From assembly GCA_030431095.1 (NCBI GenBank), contig JAUIJU010000005.1, positions 1 through 64,000 of the forward strand: a stretch of 64,000 nt of DNA, read 5' to 3'. The notes beneath the pieces are model-generated. The model made no database searches. It saw only the letters and a program-made list of their open reading frames with translations, and had not been told where the DNA came from. A program made the position numbers and the translations under genes. Numbering within the stretch: the stretch's first letter is position 1; every line of letters starts with the position of its first letter. This DNA comes from Gammaproteobacteria bacterium (lineage in GTDB: Bacteria > Pseudomonadota > Gammaproteobacteria > Xanthomonadales > SZUA-36). Of the stretch, positions 43,693 through 52,587 are shown piece after piece.

Positions 43693-44454
43693 TCAGAGAC
43701 CGCTGGACAGCCGGGCCGCCACCTGGGATTCAAGCGCGTTGAACGCGTCGAAGTCAGGGTCGCCGGGCGCGAACTCACCCATGCGGCGTGACAGGTCCAG
43801 GGCTTCACGGGCGCTGGGCCAGTCACCCAGTTCGGCGTGCGAGCGGGCGATCCGGTAGTACGGCAGGTAGTCCACGAAGTGCATGCCGTAGGCGCGTTTG
43901 CCGCGCTCGGGTTCCTGCAGGAGGTTGGCGCCCATCAGATAGGCATTCAGCGCTTCGCGCGCCTGGCCGGCCGATTCATGCTCCATGCCCAGCAGGTAGT
44001 GGAAGTACCAGGGGTAGGGCGTGTCTTCCACGTCCGCGATCAGGCGGCAACGTTGCAGCACGCGACCAACCGCCGGGTCTTGGAGGTCCGCCAGGTCAGG
44101 TCCGCCGGTGTCAGCCAGGTGCGCCTGGTAGTGTGCGATCAGTGTTTGCCCATAAGGCACGTTCGCCGCGTCGCCGTAAGCGCGACTCTGCGCGAAGGCG
44201 AGACTGCCGCTGCAGTTTTTTCCCTGCTGAAACTCACTGGCCGCCAGGTAGAGCCATGGCAGGTACGAGGTATCGGCCTCGGGGACAGGCGCCAGACTGA
44301 TCGCCTTTTCGAAGGAAACGGTCGCAGCGCGGTAGTCGCCGGCGTGAAACTGCTCGGTCCCCGCTTCGTATAGGGCGCGTTCGGGGGACTGGGCGAAAAC
44401 GGTGGTGGACGCCGCCAGGAAACTGGCCAGGATAAACATCTTGTGGGCTGGCAT
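43693..44454 (-). CDS. Secreted TPR-like protein
   Basis: A 253-residue protein with a signal peptide (MFILASFLAASTTVFAQSP). A tetratricopeptide-like helix pair follows: ALYEAGTEQFHAGDYRAATVSFEKAISL, with more helical repeats further on (GQAREALNAYLMGANLL; IARSHAELGDWPSAREAL). TPR proteins of this kind act as binding scaffolds in the periplasm. No enzyme signature is present. It is convergent with the caspase-like gene (57-nt gap holding a weak hairpin CCGGG-CAGG-CCCGG just after that gene). The function is unknown. Confidence 0.72.
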   Translation of the reverse strand: MPAHKMFILASFLAASTTVFAQSPERALYEAGTEQFHAGDYRAATVSFEKAISLAPVPEADTSYLPWLYLAASEFQQGKNCSGSLAFAQSRAYGDAANVPYGQTLIAHYQAHLADTGGPDLADLQDPAVGRVLQRCRLIADVEDTPYPWYFHYLLGMEHESAGQAREALNAYLMGANLLQEPERGKRAYGMHFVDYLPYYRIARSHAELGDWPSAREALDLSRRMGEFAPGDPDFDAFNALESQVAARLSSGL

Positions 44455-44621
44455 CGTCTACTCCTTTAGATCGATACACACCAAAGATAGCACATTAACC
44501 TTCAGTACGGAACTCATTGACCGGCGGGCGATTTTGCCCATGTGTCGCGTGTTCGGTCAGTCGGGGCGCCGGCGACTCCCTATAATGGGGTCAGGTCGCG
44601 AACCCGATGTGCCTCGAGTCC

Positions 44622-45041
44622 ATGAGAACCCTGATCATTGCGTTGCTGTTCACGGCGCCCGCCGTCCAGGCTCAGATTTATCACTGTGACACGCCGCAAG
44701 GGCGGGTCTATGCGGACGCGCCGTGTGGCGAAGAGGCCCGCGTGATCGAACTCGCAGCGCAGAGTTCGGGGATCTCCATGGGGCCGCCCCAAGCGGTACG
44801 CGATGACCTGGCGAAAAAGCGCGAGCAGCGCGCCGTGGAGCGCCAGGCGCGTCGCGAGGCGCAGGCGAATCGGCCCGAGGTGGCGCCGCAGCCGGTGGCC
44901 GTGGCCGAGCCGCCGGTGTCCTATCCCGTGGTCTGGCCGCGCCGCCATCGGCCACACAGGCCGCGACCGCCGGATCGACCGTCCCGTCCACCGCCGGAAA
45001 CCGGCTCGAGCGGCAATGTCCTGCGGCCGCGTGGCCAGTAG
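44622..45041 (+). CDS. DUF4124-domain small exported protein
   Basis: A 139-residue protein; ATG 44622 begins a short signal peptide (MRTLIIALLFTAPAVQAQ). The mature N-terminus IYHCDTPQGRVYADAPC is a typical DUF4124 domain with its two cysteines. The rest is a charged coiled segment (DDLAKKREQRAVERQARREA) and a proline/arginine-rich tail (RRHRPHRPRPPDRPSRPPP). DUF4124 proteins are common in beta- and gammaproteobacteria and their role is unknown. The track start is five codons earlier, but homology begins after the signal. Confidence 0.85.
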   Translation: MRTLIIALLFTAPAVQAQIYHCDTPQGRVYADAPCGEEARVIELAAQSSGISMGPPQAVRDDLAKKREQRAVERQARREAQANRPEVAPQPVAVAEPPVSYPVVWPRRHRPHRPRPPDRPSRPPPETGSSGNVLRPRGQ

Positions 45042-45062
45042 CCTGGCCCCGCCAGGAGTGAA

Positions 45063-46394
45063 TCAAATGGCCGGCCCCGGCCGGATTTCCGAACCGTCGG
45101 AAAAGCGCGAAAAGCGAAACCGGCGCAGGTCGTACCCCGCGGCTTTACCGGCCACCATCCGCGCCATGATCCGTCCGGCGCCGGGCCCGATACCGAACCC
45201 GTGACCGCTGAACCCGGTCGCCACGAACAGTCCGGAACGGTCCGGAACGGCGTCCATAACCGGCACGACGTCGGGCGTGGCATCGATCATCCCGGCCCAG
45301 GTCTGGGCGAGGGGAACCTCCGCCATTGCCGGCAGCCGGGTTCGTAACAGGTGGCGGATGTCCTCCAACACCCTGGGTGAGGGTGCCGGATTCAGCACCC
45401 GGTGGCGCTCGAACGGGCTGGTGTCGTCCGCGCTCCAACGGCGCCGCAACGCCGGCGCCTGCGTCGGGTCCGCGCCCAGTCGCAGAGTGGTTTCACCGCC
45501 CATGCGGCGAGCCGGCCCGAATGCCCGGTAATAGCGGAAGCTGTTGGCGCCCAGCAGGTGTTCCACGCGCTCGCAGGTAACGGTGTAACCTCCGTCCTGG
45601 CGACGTCTGAGGTAGAGATCGCCGATCCCCGCAGCGCCATCCCAGATGGAGGCGACCGGCGCGGTTCGCGCCACGGTGGCCTTGACTGCAAGTTGCGGCA
45701 GGTCGATGCCCAGGTTTCCCAGGAAGCGGTTGGACCAGGCGCCGGCCGCGCAGACCACGGCGCTGGTTCTGACCGGCCCCGATTCGGTCAGGACGGCGGA
45801 CACCGCGCCGGCCGTAGTCTCCAACGTGCGCACGGCGCAGGCCTCGCGCACCCGCCCGCCGCGTGACTGCAGCCCCCGTGCCACCGTGCGCACGGCAGTG
45901 AACGGCTCGCAGCGGGCGTCGCCGGGGGTCAGCATGCCACCCTTCCACCGTCCGACCGCGCCTTTCACGCTGGCGGCCGCTTCCGCCTTGGAGAGCATCC
46001 GGGTGTCCAGACCATGTTCCCGCGCAATCGGCATCCAGGCCTCGAATTCCGCGAGCGCTTCGTCGGACTCGGCCAGCCCGAGAATGCCGCCACGGTGAAA
46101 ACCGATCCCCGCGCCCAGTTCCACCGACAGGTGTTCCCAGCAGTCGATGCTGTCCCTCGCGATTGGCACTTCGTCGGCGTCGCGCCAGGTGGTGCGCACC
46201 CAACCCCAGTTGCGCGACGACTGTTCTCCGGCAATTCGGCCCTTGTCCAGCACAAGCACCGAAAAGCCGAGTTCACGCAGATACCAGGCAGTGCTGACGC
46301 CGATCACCCCGCCGCCGATCACAACGCAGTCGGCACTGGCAGGCAGCGGGTCGTTGAACTCGATGGGCGATTGGTCGTGAAAGGGAAATTCCAC
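45063..46394 (-). CDS. DAO-family FAD-dependent oxidoreductase
   Basis: A 443-residue flavoprotein. CVVIGGGVIGVSTAWYLRELGFSVLVL near the N-terminus is the FAD/Rossmann motif. EQSSRNWGWVRTT is typical of D-amino-acid or glycine/sarcosine oxidase-like enzymes, as is the C-terminal GLFVATGFSGHGFGIGPGAG. It likely oxidises the C-N bond of an amino acid or N-methyl amine. The start is uncertain: GTG 46394 is used here; the track starts 27 codons earlier (GTG 46475). Both give an N-terminal extension of 20-50 residues before the FAD motif. No obvious partner subunit is nearby. Confidence 0.88.
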   Translation of the reverse strand: MEFPFHDQSPIEFNDPLPASADCVVIGGGVIGVSTAWYLRELGFSVLVLDKGRIAGEQSSRNWGWVRTTWRDADEVPIARDSIDCWEHLSVELGAGIGFHRGGILGLAESDEALAEFEAWMPIAREHGLDTRMLSKAEAAASVKGAVGRWKGGMLTPGDARCEPFTAVRTVARGLQSRGGRVREACAVRTLETTAGAVSAVLTESGPVRTSAVVCAAGAWSNRFLGNLGIDLPQLAVKATVARTAPVASIWDGAAGIGDLYLRRRQDGGYTVTCERVEHLLGANSFRYYRAFGPARRMGGETTLRLGADPTQAPALRRRWSADDTSPFERHRVLNPAPSPRVLEDIRHLLRTRLPAMAEVPLAQTWAGMIDATPDVVPVMDAVPDRSGLFVATGFSGHGFGIGPGAGRIMARMVAGKAAGYDLRRFRFSRFSDGSEIRPGPAI

Positions 46395-46683
46395 TGGCGG
46401 ATGTCCGGTCGGGCCTTGGCGCAGTGTACCCGAGACCCCGTCGACCGGACCGACTCCCGAGCCGGGCGAATGCACTGGGCCGACGCCCGCCGGGACCGAC
46501 GGTGCGGGCCGCCTGGAGGGGTTTCAACTGCCGTCCGATTGTCCATTCATTACAGCGCATGCGGAATTGGGGTATTTTTAGGCGGAAGGAAAACGGACCG
46601 GCGACGGCACCATCGCGCTGGTCAATTCACGTCCCAACCTGTCGGCTCAGCTGCTCGACGGGTTCGCACAAGGGGAGCCATGA

Positions 46684-47331
46684 ATGAACGCGTCCACCCG
46701 CCGACCCGTCGTCGCCGGCATCACGGCAGGCCTGCTGGCGTTGTCCCTGGCAGCGTGCGAGCCCGCGAACGAACCGGCCACAATTCCGTCGGAATGCGCC
46801 GGGAGTGAGAACCTGCTACAGAATCCAGGTTTCTCCGATGGTGCGAATCCGGCCTTGCCACCCTGGAAAACCGCGCAGCATGCCGGGCCGGCTTCGTTCA
46901 ACACCCGGGTGGAGGATGGCGTGGTCACCATCGAGCGCCACGGCGGGGAACCGTGGTACACCATCAGCCAGTTGCCGCCCGTGGAGGGCATCCAGGGCCA
47001 TGACCTGTGGTTCCAGGTCGACCTGAAACTCAACCTGCACGGCAGCGACTGGGCGTATCCCTCGATGCCGCCCGGCGGTGGGCTGATCGTGGCCATCTGG
47101 GGCCCGACCATTCCCGTGGTCGGAGGCAGCCGGCAGGTCTTTTCCAGTGTCATCGAGAACGAACCGAGCCTGGGCCAGGTGGACTGGTTCACCGCGTCGC
47201 TGCGGTTGCGTGTTCCGGACGACGCCTCGCGGCTTTCGGTGGGTGTCATGCAGCGCGCCGCGGGCAGCCTGTCGTTACGCGACCCCTTGTTGCTCGATTG
47301 CGGCCCGTCAGCCGTCGACGAGGCGCCTTGA
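46684..47331 (+). CDS. Lipoprotein of unknown function
   Basis: A 215-residue protein with a lipobox (ALSLAACEPA, Cys25) and a jelly-roll-like body (NLLQNPGFSDG, WYTISQLPPVEG, LWFQVDLKLNL, VDWFTASLRLRVPDDAS). The start resembles carbohydrate-binding-module-like beta-sandwiches that begin NxxxNPGF. It is probably an outer- or inner-membrane-anchored protein that binds a ligand. No family is confidently recognised. The methyltransferase gene begins 37 nt downstream in the same direction. Confidence 0.72.
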   Translation: MNASTRRPVVAGITAGLLALSLAACEPANEPATIPSECAGSENLLQNPGFSDGANPALPPWKTAQHAGPASFNTRVEDGVVTIERHGGEPWYTISQLPPVEGIQGHDLWFQVDLKLNLHGSDWAYPSMPPGGGLIVAIWGPTIPVVGGSRQVFSSVIENEPSLGQVDWFTASLRLRVPDDASRLSVGVMQRAAGSLSLRDPLLLDCGPSAVDEAP

Positions 47332-47368
47332 GCGGTCGCGCGCTCCCGCGCCCCGGGAAGACGCCGCG

Positions 47369-48655
47369 GTGAGTGAACTGAACCCCTACGACGAGCTGCC
47401 CTACGCGGCGATGCCGATCGCCTGGACGGCGCCGGAGTCGCTGGCGACCACCAGCCTCCTGCATGGCGGACCGCGCATCGATGCCACGCGTTGCCGCGTG
47501 CTGGAACTGGGTTGCGCCAATGGCGCCAACCTGCTGCCCATGGCCTGGTACCGGCCGGGCTGCCACTTTACCGGCGTCGATTATTCCGCGGTGCAGGTAC
47601 GGCAGGCCCACCAGTACCGGGACCAGCTGGGTTTGGAAAATCTCGAGTTCATGCAGGCGGATTTCAAACAGGCTCGCCGCTCACTGGCCGAAAAATACGA
47701 CATCATCATGGCCCATGGCGTGCTGTCCTGGGTGAATGACACGGCCAGGGACGATCTGCTGGCCGCCTGCGAGGAACTCCTGTCGCCCGGCGGGCTGATC
47801 TACCTCAACTACAACGCCCTGCCAGGATGGAAAGTTCGCGGCATGGTGCGGGATTTCCTGATGCAGCAGACCGCGGGCATCGATGACCTGTTGTTGCGCT
47901 CACAGCGGTGCCGCGAGTTGTCCGCGTCAATGGTCGAACCGCTGGGATCGGGGGAACATCCGTACACCCAACTGCTGGAGCGCGAATTCCGCTTGGTCAC
48001 CAACTGTGCGCCGGCCTATATCGCGCACGAGTACCTGTCTCCGGAAAACCGTCCCTACTGGCGCAGCGAATTTTCCCGGCTGGTGGCGGGTTTCGGCCTG
48101 GAGGTGCTGGCTGAGGCGGAGTCCAACGGCCTGGCCGAGCGCATCATCGAGGAACTGAGCGAGTCGCTGCGCGCGCACCCCCTGTTGCAGGACGCGCCGG
48201 GCGACGCGGCTGATCTGTTGTGCTACAGCCAGATGCACTGTCCAGTGCTGGCACGGGCCCCGGTCGAGCGCCGCCCTTGCGACGACGGGGAGTTCGCCGG
48301 CCTCTGGGCCAGCGCCGACGTGCACTGCGTGGCCACGGGGGGTCGGGATATGACGTTTCGACACGCCGACGGGCGGGAGATCCAGACGCAGGATCCACGC
48401 GTCGCCGACCTGTTGCAGCGACTGGCGGCGCGGTGGCCGCACGCCGAACCGCTGTCTGCCTGCATCGAGGACGTGGCGGCCGTTCGCGAAGACCTGGAAA
48501 TGCTTTACCGACAGGAATTGCTGGTGTTGCGATGCGCCGAGCCGATCGCCCGGCCCGCCGACGCGCTGCATCGGCTGGAGCGCGGCCTGTACGGCGCGGT
48601 TACGTCACCCTGGCATACGCTGTCGGAGGCGAAGGCGACGGACCCGCCGGCCTAG
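47369..48655 (+). CDS. Class I methyltransferase with C-terminal regulatory domain
   Basis: A 428-residue protein starting at GTG 47369 (GGAAG upstream). The N-terminal Rossmann domain has motif I VLELGCANGANLLPMA, followed by FTGVDYSAVQV and a motif IV-like LSWVNDTARD. The second half contains the MethyTransf_Reg region (TNCAPAYIAHEYLSPENRPYW, FARLVAGFGLEVLAEAE-like, WPHAEPLSACIEDVA). Such proteins are seen in several bacteria and are associated with glycan or protein modification, but the substrate is unknown. Its stop TAG overlaps, in a CTAG palindrome, the TAG stop of the convergent serine-hydrolase gene. Confidence 0.82.
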   Translation: MSELNPYDELPYAAMPIAWTAPESLATTSLLHGGPRIDATRCRVLELGCANGANLLPMAWYRPGCHFTGVDYSAVQVRQAHQYRDQLGLENLEFMQADFKQARRSLAEKYDIIMAHGVLSWVNDTARDDLLAACEELLSPGGLIYLNYNALPGWKVRGMVRDFLMQQTAGIDDLLLRSQRCRELSASMVEPLGSGEHPYTQLLEREFRLVTNCAPAYIAHEYLSPENRPYWRSEFSRLVAGFGLEVLAEAESNGLAERIIEELSESLRAHPLLQDAPGDAADLLCYSQMHCPVLARAPVERRPCDDGEFAGLWASADVHCVATGGRDMTFRHADGREIQTQDPRVADLLQRLAARWPHAEPLSACIEDVAAVREDLEMLYRQELLVLRCAEPIARPADALHRLERGLYGAVTSPWHTLSEAKATDPPA

Positions 48656-50670
48656 GGGCAGGGCGAGTCCATGAACTCGGTCAGCCGGTCGAGCGACTGG
48701 TTTACGTCAGCGAAGCCGTTGCCGCCGCCGGAAAACCCGGCGAGCCTGGGAGACGAGCAACCGAGGCTGAACAGCAGTGAGCCATTCGCCAGTCGCTCCA
48801 CCAGCGCGGGGTCGAAGGCGACGCCGAAATTGCCGCCCACCGGGCGCAGCATGCCCAGGTCGATGCCATCTTCCAGGTTGGCGCCGGGCAGCTGCGCGAC
48901 CATCCAGGCCGGCGCGCCCTGGTCGTCGTAGGTAAACCAGTAGACCACCACCGTGCCGCCGGGAAGCACCTCCACCACGAAGCCTTCACCGTTGTGCGCC
49001 GGGTCGTACCAGAGGCCATTGCGCCAGTCGCCGGCATTGGCGGGATCATCCATCGCGTAGGGTTGCGTGATGCGTTGCAACTCCATGGCGCCGGATGCGC
49101 CATCGACCAGGTAGTCGGCTTTACCGCTGTCGTCGTCGTAAAAGTTCAGCACCAGGGCGCCCACGGTGCGCACCTCGACGTCGTCGGGGTCGAAGTCCGG
49201 CCCGAAGCGGCCGCCGCGTGTGGCAAGCAGGTCACGTACGACCAGGCGATGCCCTTCCATCTGGCCGACCCCGAAGTACCAGCGCTGTTGCCCCTGGGCG
49301 TCGTAGGTGAACCAGTACACGACCGCGGAATCCGGCCCGTTGGCCTGGATAATGAATCCCTCTCCATCATGGGTGGGGTCGTACCAGGAACCGCTGTGGC
49401 GTGGTCCCATGTCCGCCGGTGCGGGCCGTAGCCACTGTGGAAAGAGATCGTGCACCGGCCAGGCGCCAACGGAATTTCGCGCCTGGGCCATGAACTGATC
49501 GATGCCGGCGGCGTAGTCGGTATTGAAGCTTTCGTCCCGGCGGTTGAACGCCACGGCGTAGTTCCAGCCATCACGAATGCGCACCACGTAGGACGATGTG
49601 CTGGGCAGGCTGCCGGCATGCCAGGTGTTGTATCCGGTGTTGCCGTAGCTGCGCACGGCCCAGCCGCTGCCGTAGTAGTACTCTCCCGTGGTGTAGGGTC
49701 CTTGCCAGTTTTCCGGCAGGCCGAACATTTCGGCCAGCGAGGCGCCATCCAGTGGCGCGTCTTCGGCTTGCGGGTCGTCCAGCAGGGACAGCCAGCGTAC
49801 CGCTTCGATCATGGACAGGGACCAGCCGCCGGCAGCGGCCACATTCTCGTAGTTGAGCGCTCCATACTCCAGCGGCGCAGGCACGAAGGCGTTGCTCATG
49901 ACGGTATTGGCAGTGAACCCGGACTCATACAGCGGGTCCCCGGCAAAGGCCCGGTGCTTCTGGGTCCTCGACAGGCGCGCGTCATAGATGCCCATCGCGT
50001 TGAACACGGTGTCGGCGTAGGCCCCGTAGGGAAGGCCACTGGCGGCTTCCAGCACACGGCCGGCGAGCATGTAGCCATAGTTGGAGTAGGCATAGGTGGT
50101 GCCCGGTTCGAACAACAGGCTGCGGCCGCTCATGAAGCGCTGGATGTCGGGTTTGCGGATCGGCAGGTCGATGTCCAGCGAATCGGCAATGGTGCGGTCA
50201 TGGAACATGGGGTCGAAACCGATGTCCTGCGGCGCACCGAAGCCGGCCAGGTGTTCCAGCAATTGCCGAACGGTGACGCTGCCCAGTCGCGCGTCAGGCA
50301 GCTGGCCGGGGGGCGGTGTGAAGTCGAGAAAGTCCGCCGCCGGCTGCGCGATGGAGAAGTCCGAGTTCTGCTGCAGGTGATGCAGCAGCGTCGAAGTGAT
50401 CGGCTTGCTCACGCTGGCCACGCGAAACCGCGAGCGGTTGTTCACTGGCTGTCCGGAATCGTTGCTGTAGGCGCGGGCCAGAACCAGGCGACCCTGCCAG
50501 GTCATCGCCAGCTGGCCGTCGGGAATGTCGTTGTCCACCATGAACGTCATCATGGCCTGGTCAAAGGCCGCCAGTCCGGGCACTTCCTGCCCATCGGTGA
50601 CTTCGGCGCCCACGGCCCAAACCGGAAGCAGCAACAGGAGCAGTGACAGACGGCGATGCAGTGATTTCAT
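48652..50670 (-). CDS. Exported beta-lactamase-family serine hydrolase with two C-terminal WYDP/GEG modules
   Basis: A 672-residue protein with a signal peptide (SLLLLLLPVWAVGAEV). The class C beta-lactamase/esterase-type domain (about 30-415) keeps SxxK in RVASVSKPITS near 85, the Y-x-N motif YSNYGYMLAG near 195, and the third motif around WHAGSLP near 350. It should act as an acyl-serine hydrolase (peptidase, esterase or lactamase). Residues about 425-660 hold two copies of a module, GSWYDPTHDGEGFIIQANG and GLWYDPAHNGEGFVVEVLPG, each followed by VYWFTYD and a Trp-rich strand. The same modules end the caspase-like protein at 41.5-43.6 kb. Both modules are extracellular accessory domains, probably for binding. 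Confidence 0.9.
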   Translation of the reverse strand: MKSLHRRLSLLLLLLPVWAVGAEVTDGQEVPGLAAFDQAMMTFMVDNDIPDGQLAMTWQGRLVLARAYSNDSGQPVNNRSRFRVASVSKPITSTLLHHLQQNSDFSIAQPAADFLDFTPPPGQLPDARLGSVTVRQLLEHLAGFGAPQDIGFDPMFHDRTIADSLDIDLPIRKPDIQRFMSGRSLLFEPGTTYAYSNYGYMLAGRVLEAASGLPYGAYADTVFNAMGIYDARLSRTQKHRAFAGDPLYESGFTANTVMSNAFVPAPLEYGALNYENVAAAGGWSLSMIEAVRWLSLLDDPQAEDAPLDGASLAEMFGLPENWQGPYTTGEYYYGSGWAVRSYGNTGYNTWHAGSLPSTSSYVVRIRDGWNYAVAFNRRDESFNTDYAAGIDQFMAQARNSVGAWPVHDLFPQWLRPAPADMGPRHSGSWYDPTHDGEGFIIQANGPDSAVVYWFTYDAQGQQRWYFGVGQMEGHRLVVRDLLATRGGRFGPDFDPDDVEVRTVGALVLNFYDDDSGKADYLVDGASGAMELQRITQPYAMDDPANAGDWRNGLWYDPAHNGEGFVVEVLPGGTVVVYWFTYDDQGAPAWMVAQLPGANLEDGIDLGMLRPVGGNFGVAFDPALVERLANGSLLFSLGCSSPRLAGFSGGGNGFADVNQSLDRLTEFMDSPCP

Positions 50671-50853
50671 GTCTTTCCCGGCAGTGAGTGATCGATGCCG
50701 GCAATAGTAGCGCAGGCAAGCGCAGAACCCTGCCGCTGGACGTCGAGCGGGGCGAAATGTCGGAGGATGTCACCTGAAGTCACCCAGGTTTCGGTCGGTG
50801 GCGTCCCCGGCCTGTGGCATGATGCCGTCCTGGAGCGACTCATCGGACCCGCC

Positions 50854-51519
50854 ATGCCGTCCAGCCACCCCGACCGCGAGACCGCGGGCCCGCCTTCGGT
50901 TCGGGGCCGCCTGTCGCACTGGCTGGGAGCGTTCGCCGCGGCCGTTCCCTGCATTTACCTTTCCTGGGCCCTCTTCAGCACCTGGGCCGACCCGATGGCG
51001 CGTGACGGCGGCAGTTGGGTCCGGTTCGGTGTCGGCCTGATGGTGCTGGAGTTCGTCCTGCTGCATTCAGGCGCCTTCATGGCGATGGTGCTGAAACTGG
51101 ACGCCAATCCCGTCAAGCGTTCGTTGATGCTGCTGGGCATGGCCCTGCTCTACGGGCTGATGGCCTGGGCGTTTTCCGCGGCGACGGACAGCCCCGCCCT
51201 GTTGTGGATTTTTGGCGGCGTGGTGGCCGGACGGCTGCTGACCGGAATCATCGACCGGGAGGCCGGGTTCCAGGCCTTGATGGCGCGTTCCGGGTTCGGT
51301 GTTGGGCTGTACCTGCTGGTCACCATGCTGACCATCTTCGTTCCCGTCCCCGAATGGGGGATCACGTCGTCCGTGGTTAACGAGGTGTATCCGGATCGCG
51401 GCTCCGGGCTGTGGGAAAAGGATCCGGAGCGGGCGGTCGCGGGTGCGGCGGTGTATTTCGGCCTGATGGGGCTGCTGGAAGTATTTGTCCTCGGCCGCAT
51501 GGGAAATCCGGCGACCTGA
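50854..51519 (+). CDS. Polytopic membrane protein of unknown function
   Basis: A 221-residue protein. The start at ATG 50854 is chosen because hydrophobic sequence begins shortly after; the track ORF is 53 codons longer. Six or so hydrophobic segments follow (AAAVPCIYLSWALF, LMVLEFVLLHSGAFMAMVL, SLMLLGMALLYGLMAWAF, LWIFGGVVAGRLLTGII, GLYLLVTMLTIFV, AAVYFGLMGLLEVFVLG). No family is recognised. A HSGAF motif and a glycine-rich loop lie between segments. It is convergent with the 6PGDH gene (12-nt gap). Confidence 0.65.
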   Translation: MPSSHPDRETAGPPSVRGRLSHWLGAFAAAVPCIYLSWALFSTWADPMARDGGSWVRFGVGLMVLEFVLLHSGAFMAMVLKLDANPVKRSLMLLGMALLYGLMAWAFSAATDSPALLWIFGGVVAGRLLTGIIDREAGFQALMARSGFGVGLYLLVTMLTIFVPVPEWGITSSVVNEVYPDRGSGLWEKDPERAVAGAAVYFGLMGLLEVFVLGRMGNPAT

Positions 51520-51531
51520 CCCCGTTTACCC

Positions 51532-52530
51532 TCAATGGCCGCCGAAGGCATTGCGCATGGCGGACAGGACCTGGCCGGCGTAGTCGCCTTCCTCGCGTGA
51601 AGCGAAGCGGTCAAACACCGCGGCGCTGATCACGTGCAGGGGGACGCCGGCGCGGATCGCGGTTTCCACCGTCCAGCGGCCCTCACCGGAGTCGGCCACG
51701 CGGGTGTCGTGGCCCTCGAGGCCCGGATTGCCGCGAAGTGACTGCGCCGTCAGGTCGAGCAGCCACGACCCGATCACGCTGCCCCGGCGCCACAGTTCGG
51801 CAATTCGATCGACTTCCAGGTCGTACTGAAAATGCTCCGGGTGGTCCAGGGGCGCGGTCTCGGCGTTCTTCTCACGACCCTGGTGCCCGATGTCGGCATG
51901 ACGCAGCAGGTTGAAGCCTTCGGCGTACGCCGCCATCACGCCGTACTCGATGCCGTTGTGCACCATCTTGACGAAATGACCGGCACCGGGCGGGCCGCAG
52001 TGCAACCAGCCCCGCTCCTCCGGGGTGCTGTCACCTTCGCGGCCCGGCGTTCGCGGCGCTGCCGCCACACCGGGGGCCAGCGCCTCCAATGCGGGGGAGA
52101 GCCGGCCGATGGCGTCGGCTGTGCCCCCGGCCATCAGGCAATAGCCCCGTTGCGCACCCCAGACGCCGCCGGATACGCCGCAGTCCACGTAGTCGATTCC
52201 GCGACCGGTGAGTGACGCGGCCCGCCGAATGTCGTCGTGGTAGTGCGAGTTGCCGCCGTCCACCAGCAGGTCGCCGGACGCCAGCAGCGGCGCCAGTTCA
52301 TCGATCACGCCATCGACCAGGGCCGCGGGCACCATCAGCCACAGGGCACGTGGCGGCTCCAGCGCCTCCACCAGTGCCGCCGGGCTGCGCGCACCCGTCG
52401 CGCCGGCCGACTCCAGCGAGGCGACCGCCTCGTGATCGATGTCGTAGGCGACCACGTCGTGGCCAGCGTCCATCAGGCGGCCGGCCATGCTGGCGCCCAT
52501 GCGCCCCAGGCCAATCATTCCCAATTGCAT
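51532..52530 (-). CDS. gnd: 6-phosphogluconate dehydrogenase, decarboxylating (short type)
   Basis: A 332-residue protein of the short, NAD-preferring 6PGDH form (GndA/YqeC-like, versus about 470 for the long NADP form). GLGRMGASMAGRLMDAGHDV is the dinucleotide fold, and YDIDHEAV ends the second strand with an Asp, which favours NAD over NADP (inference). The catalytic loop VDCGVSGGVWGA and a segment KMVHNGIEYGVMAAYAEGFNLL match the family. It turns 6-phosphogluconate into ribulose-5-phosphate and CO2. Its place near GMC oxidoreductases and a GntP symporter fits gluconate metabolism, though they are 38 kb apart in this window. Confidence 0.93.
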   Translation of the reverse strand: MQLGMIGLGRMGASMAGRLMDAGHDVVAYDIDHEAVASLESAGATGARSPAALVEALEPPRALWLMVPAALVDGVIDELAPLLASGDLLVDGGNSHYHDDIRRAASLTGRGIDYVDCGVSGGVWGAQRGYCLMAGGTADAIGRLSPALEALAPGVAAAPRTPGREGDSTPEERGWLHCGPPGAGHFVKMVHNGIEYGVMAAYAEGFNLLRHADIGHQGREKNAETAPLDHPEHFQYDLEVDRIAELWRRGSVIGSWLLDLTAQSLRGNPGLEGHDTRVADSGEGRWTVETAIRAGVPLHVISAAVFDRFASREEGDYAGQVLSAMRNAFGGH

Positions 52531-52587
52531 CGTTCTTCCTCCTCGATCGCGTCAATCCAACCGCATGCCACGGTCCACCAGCATGCG

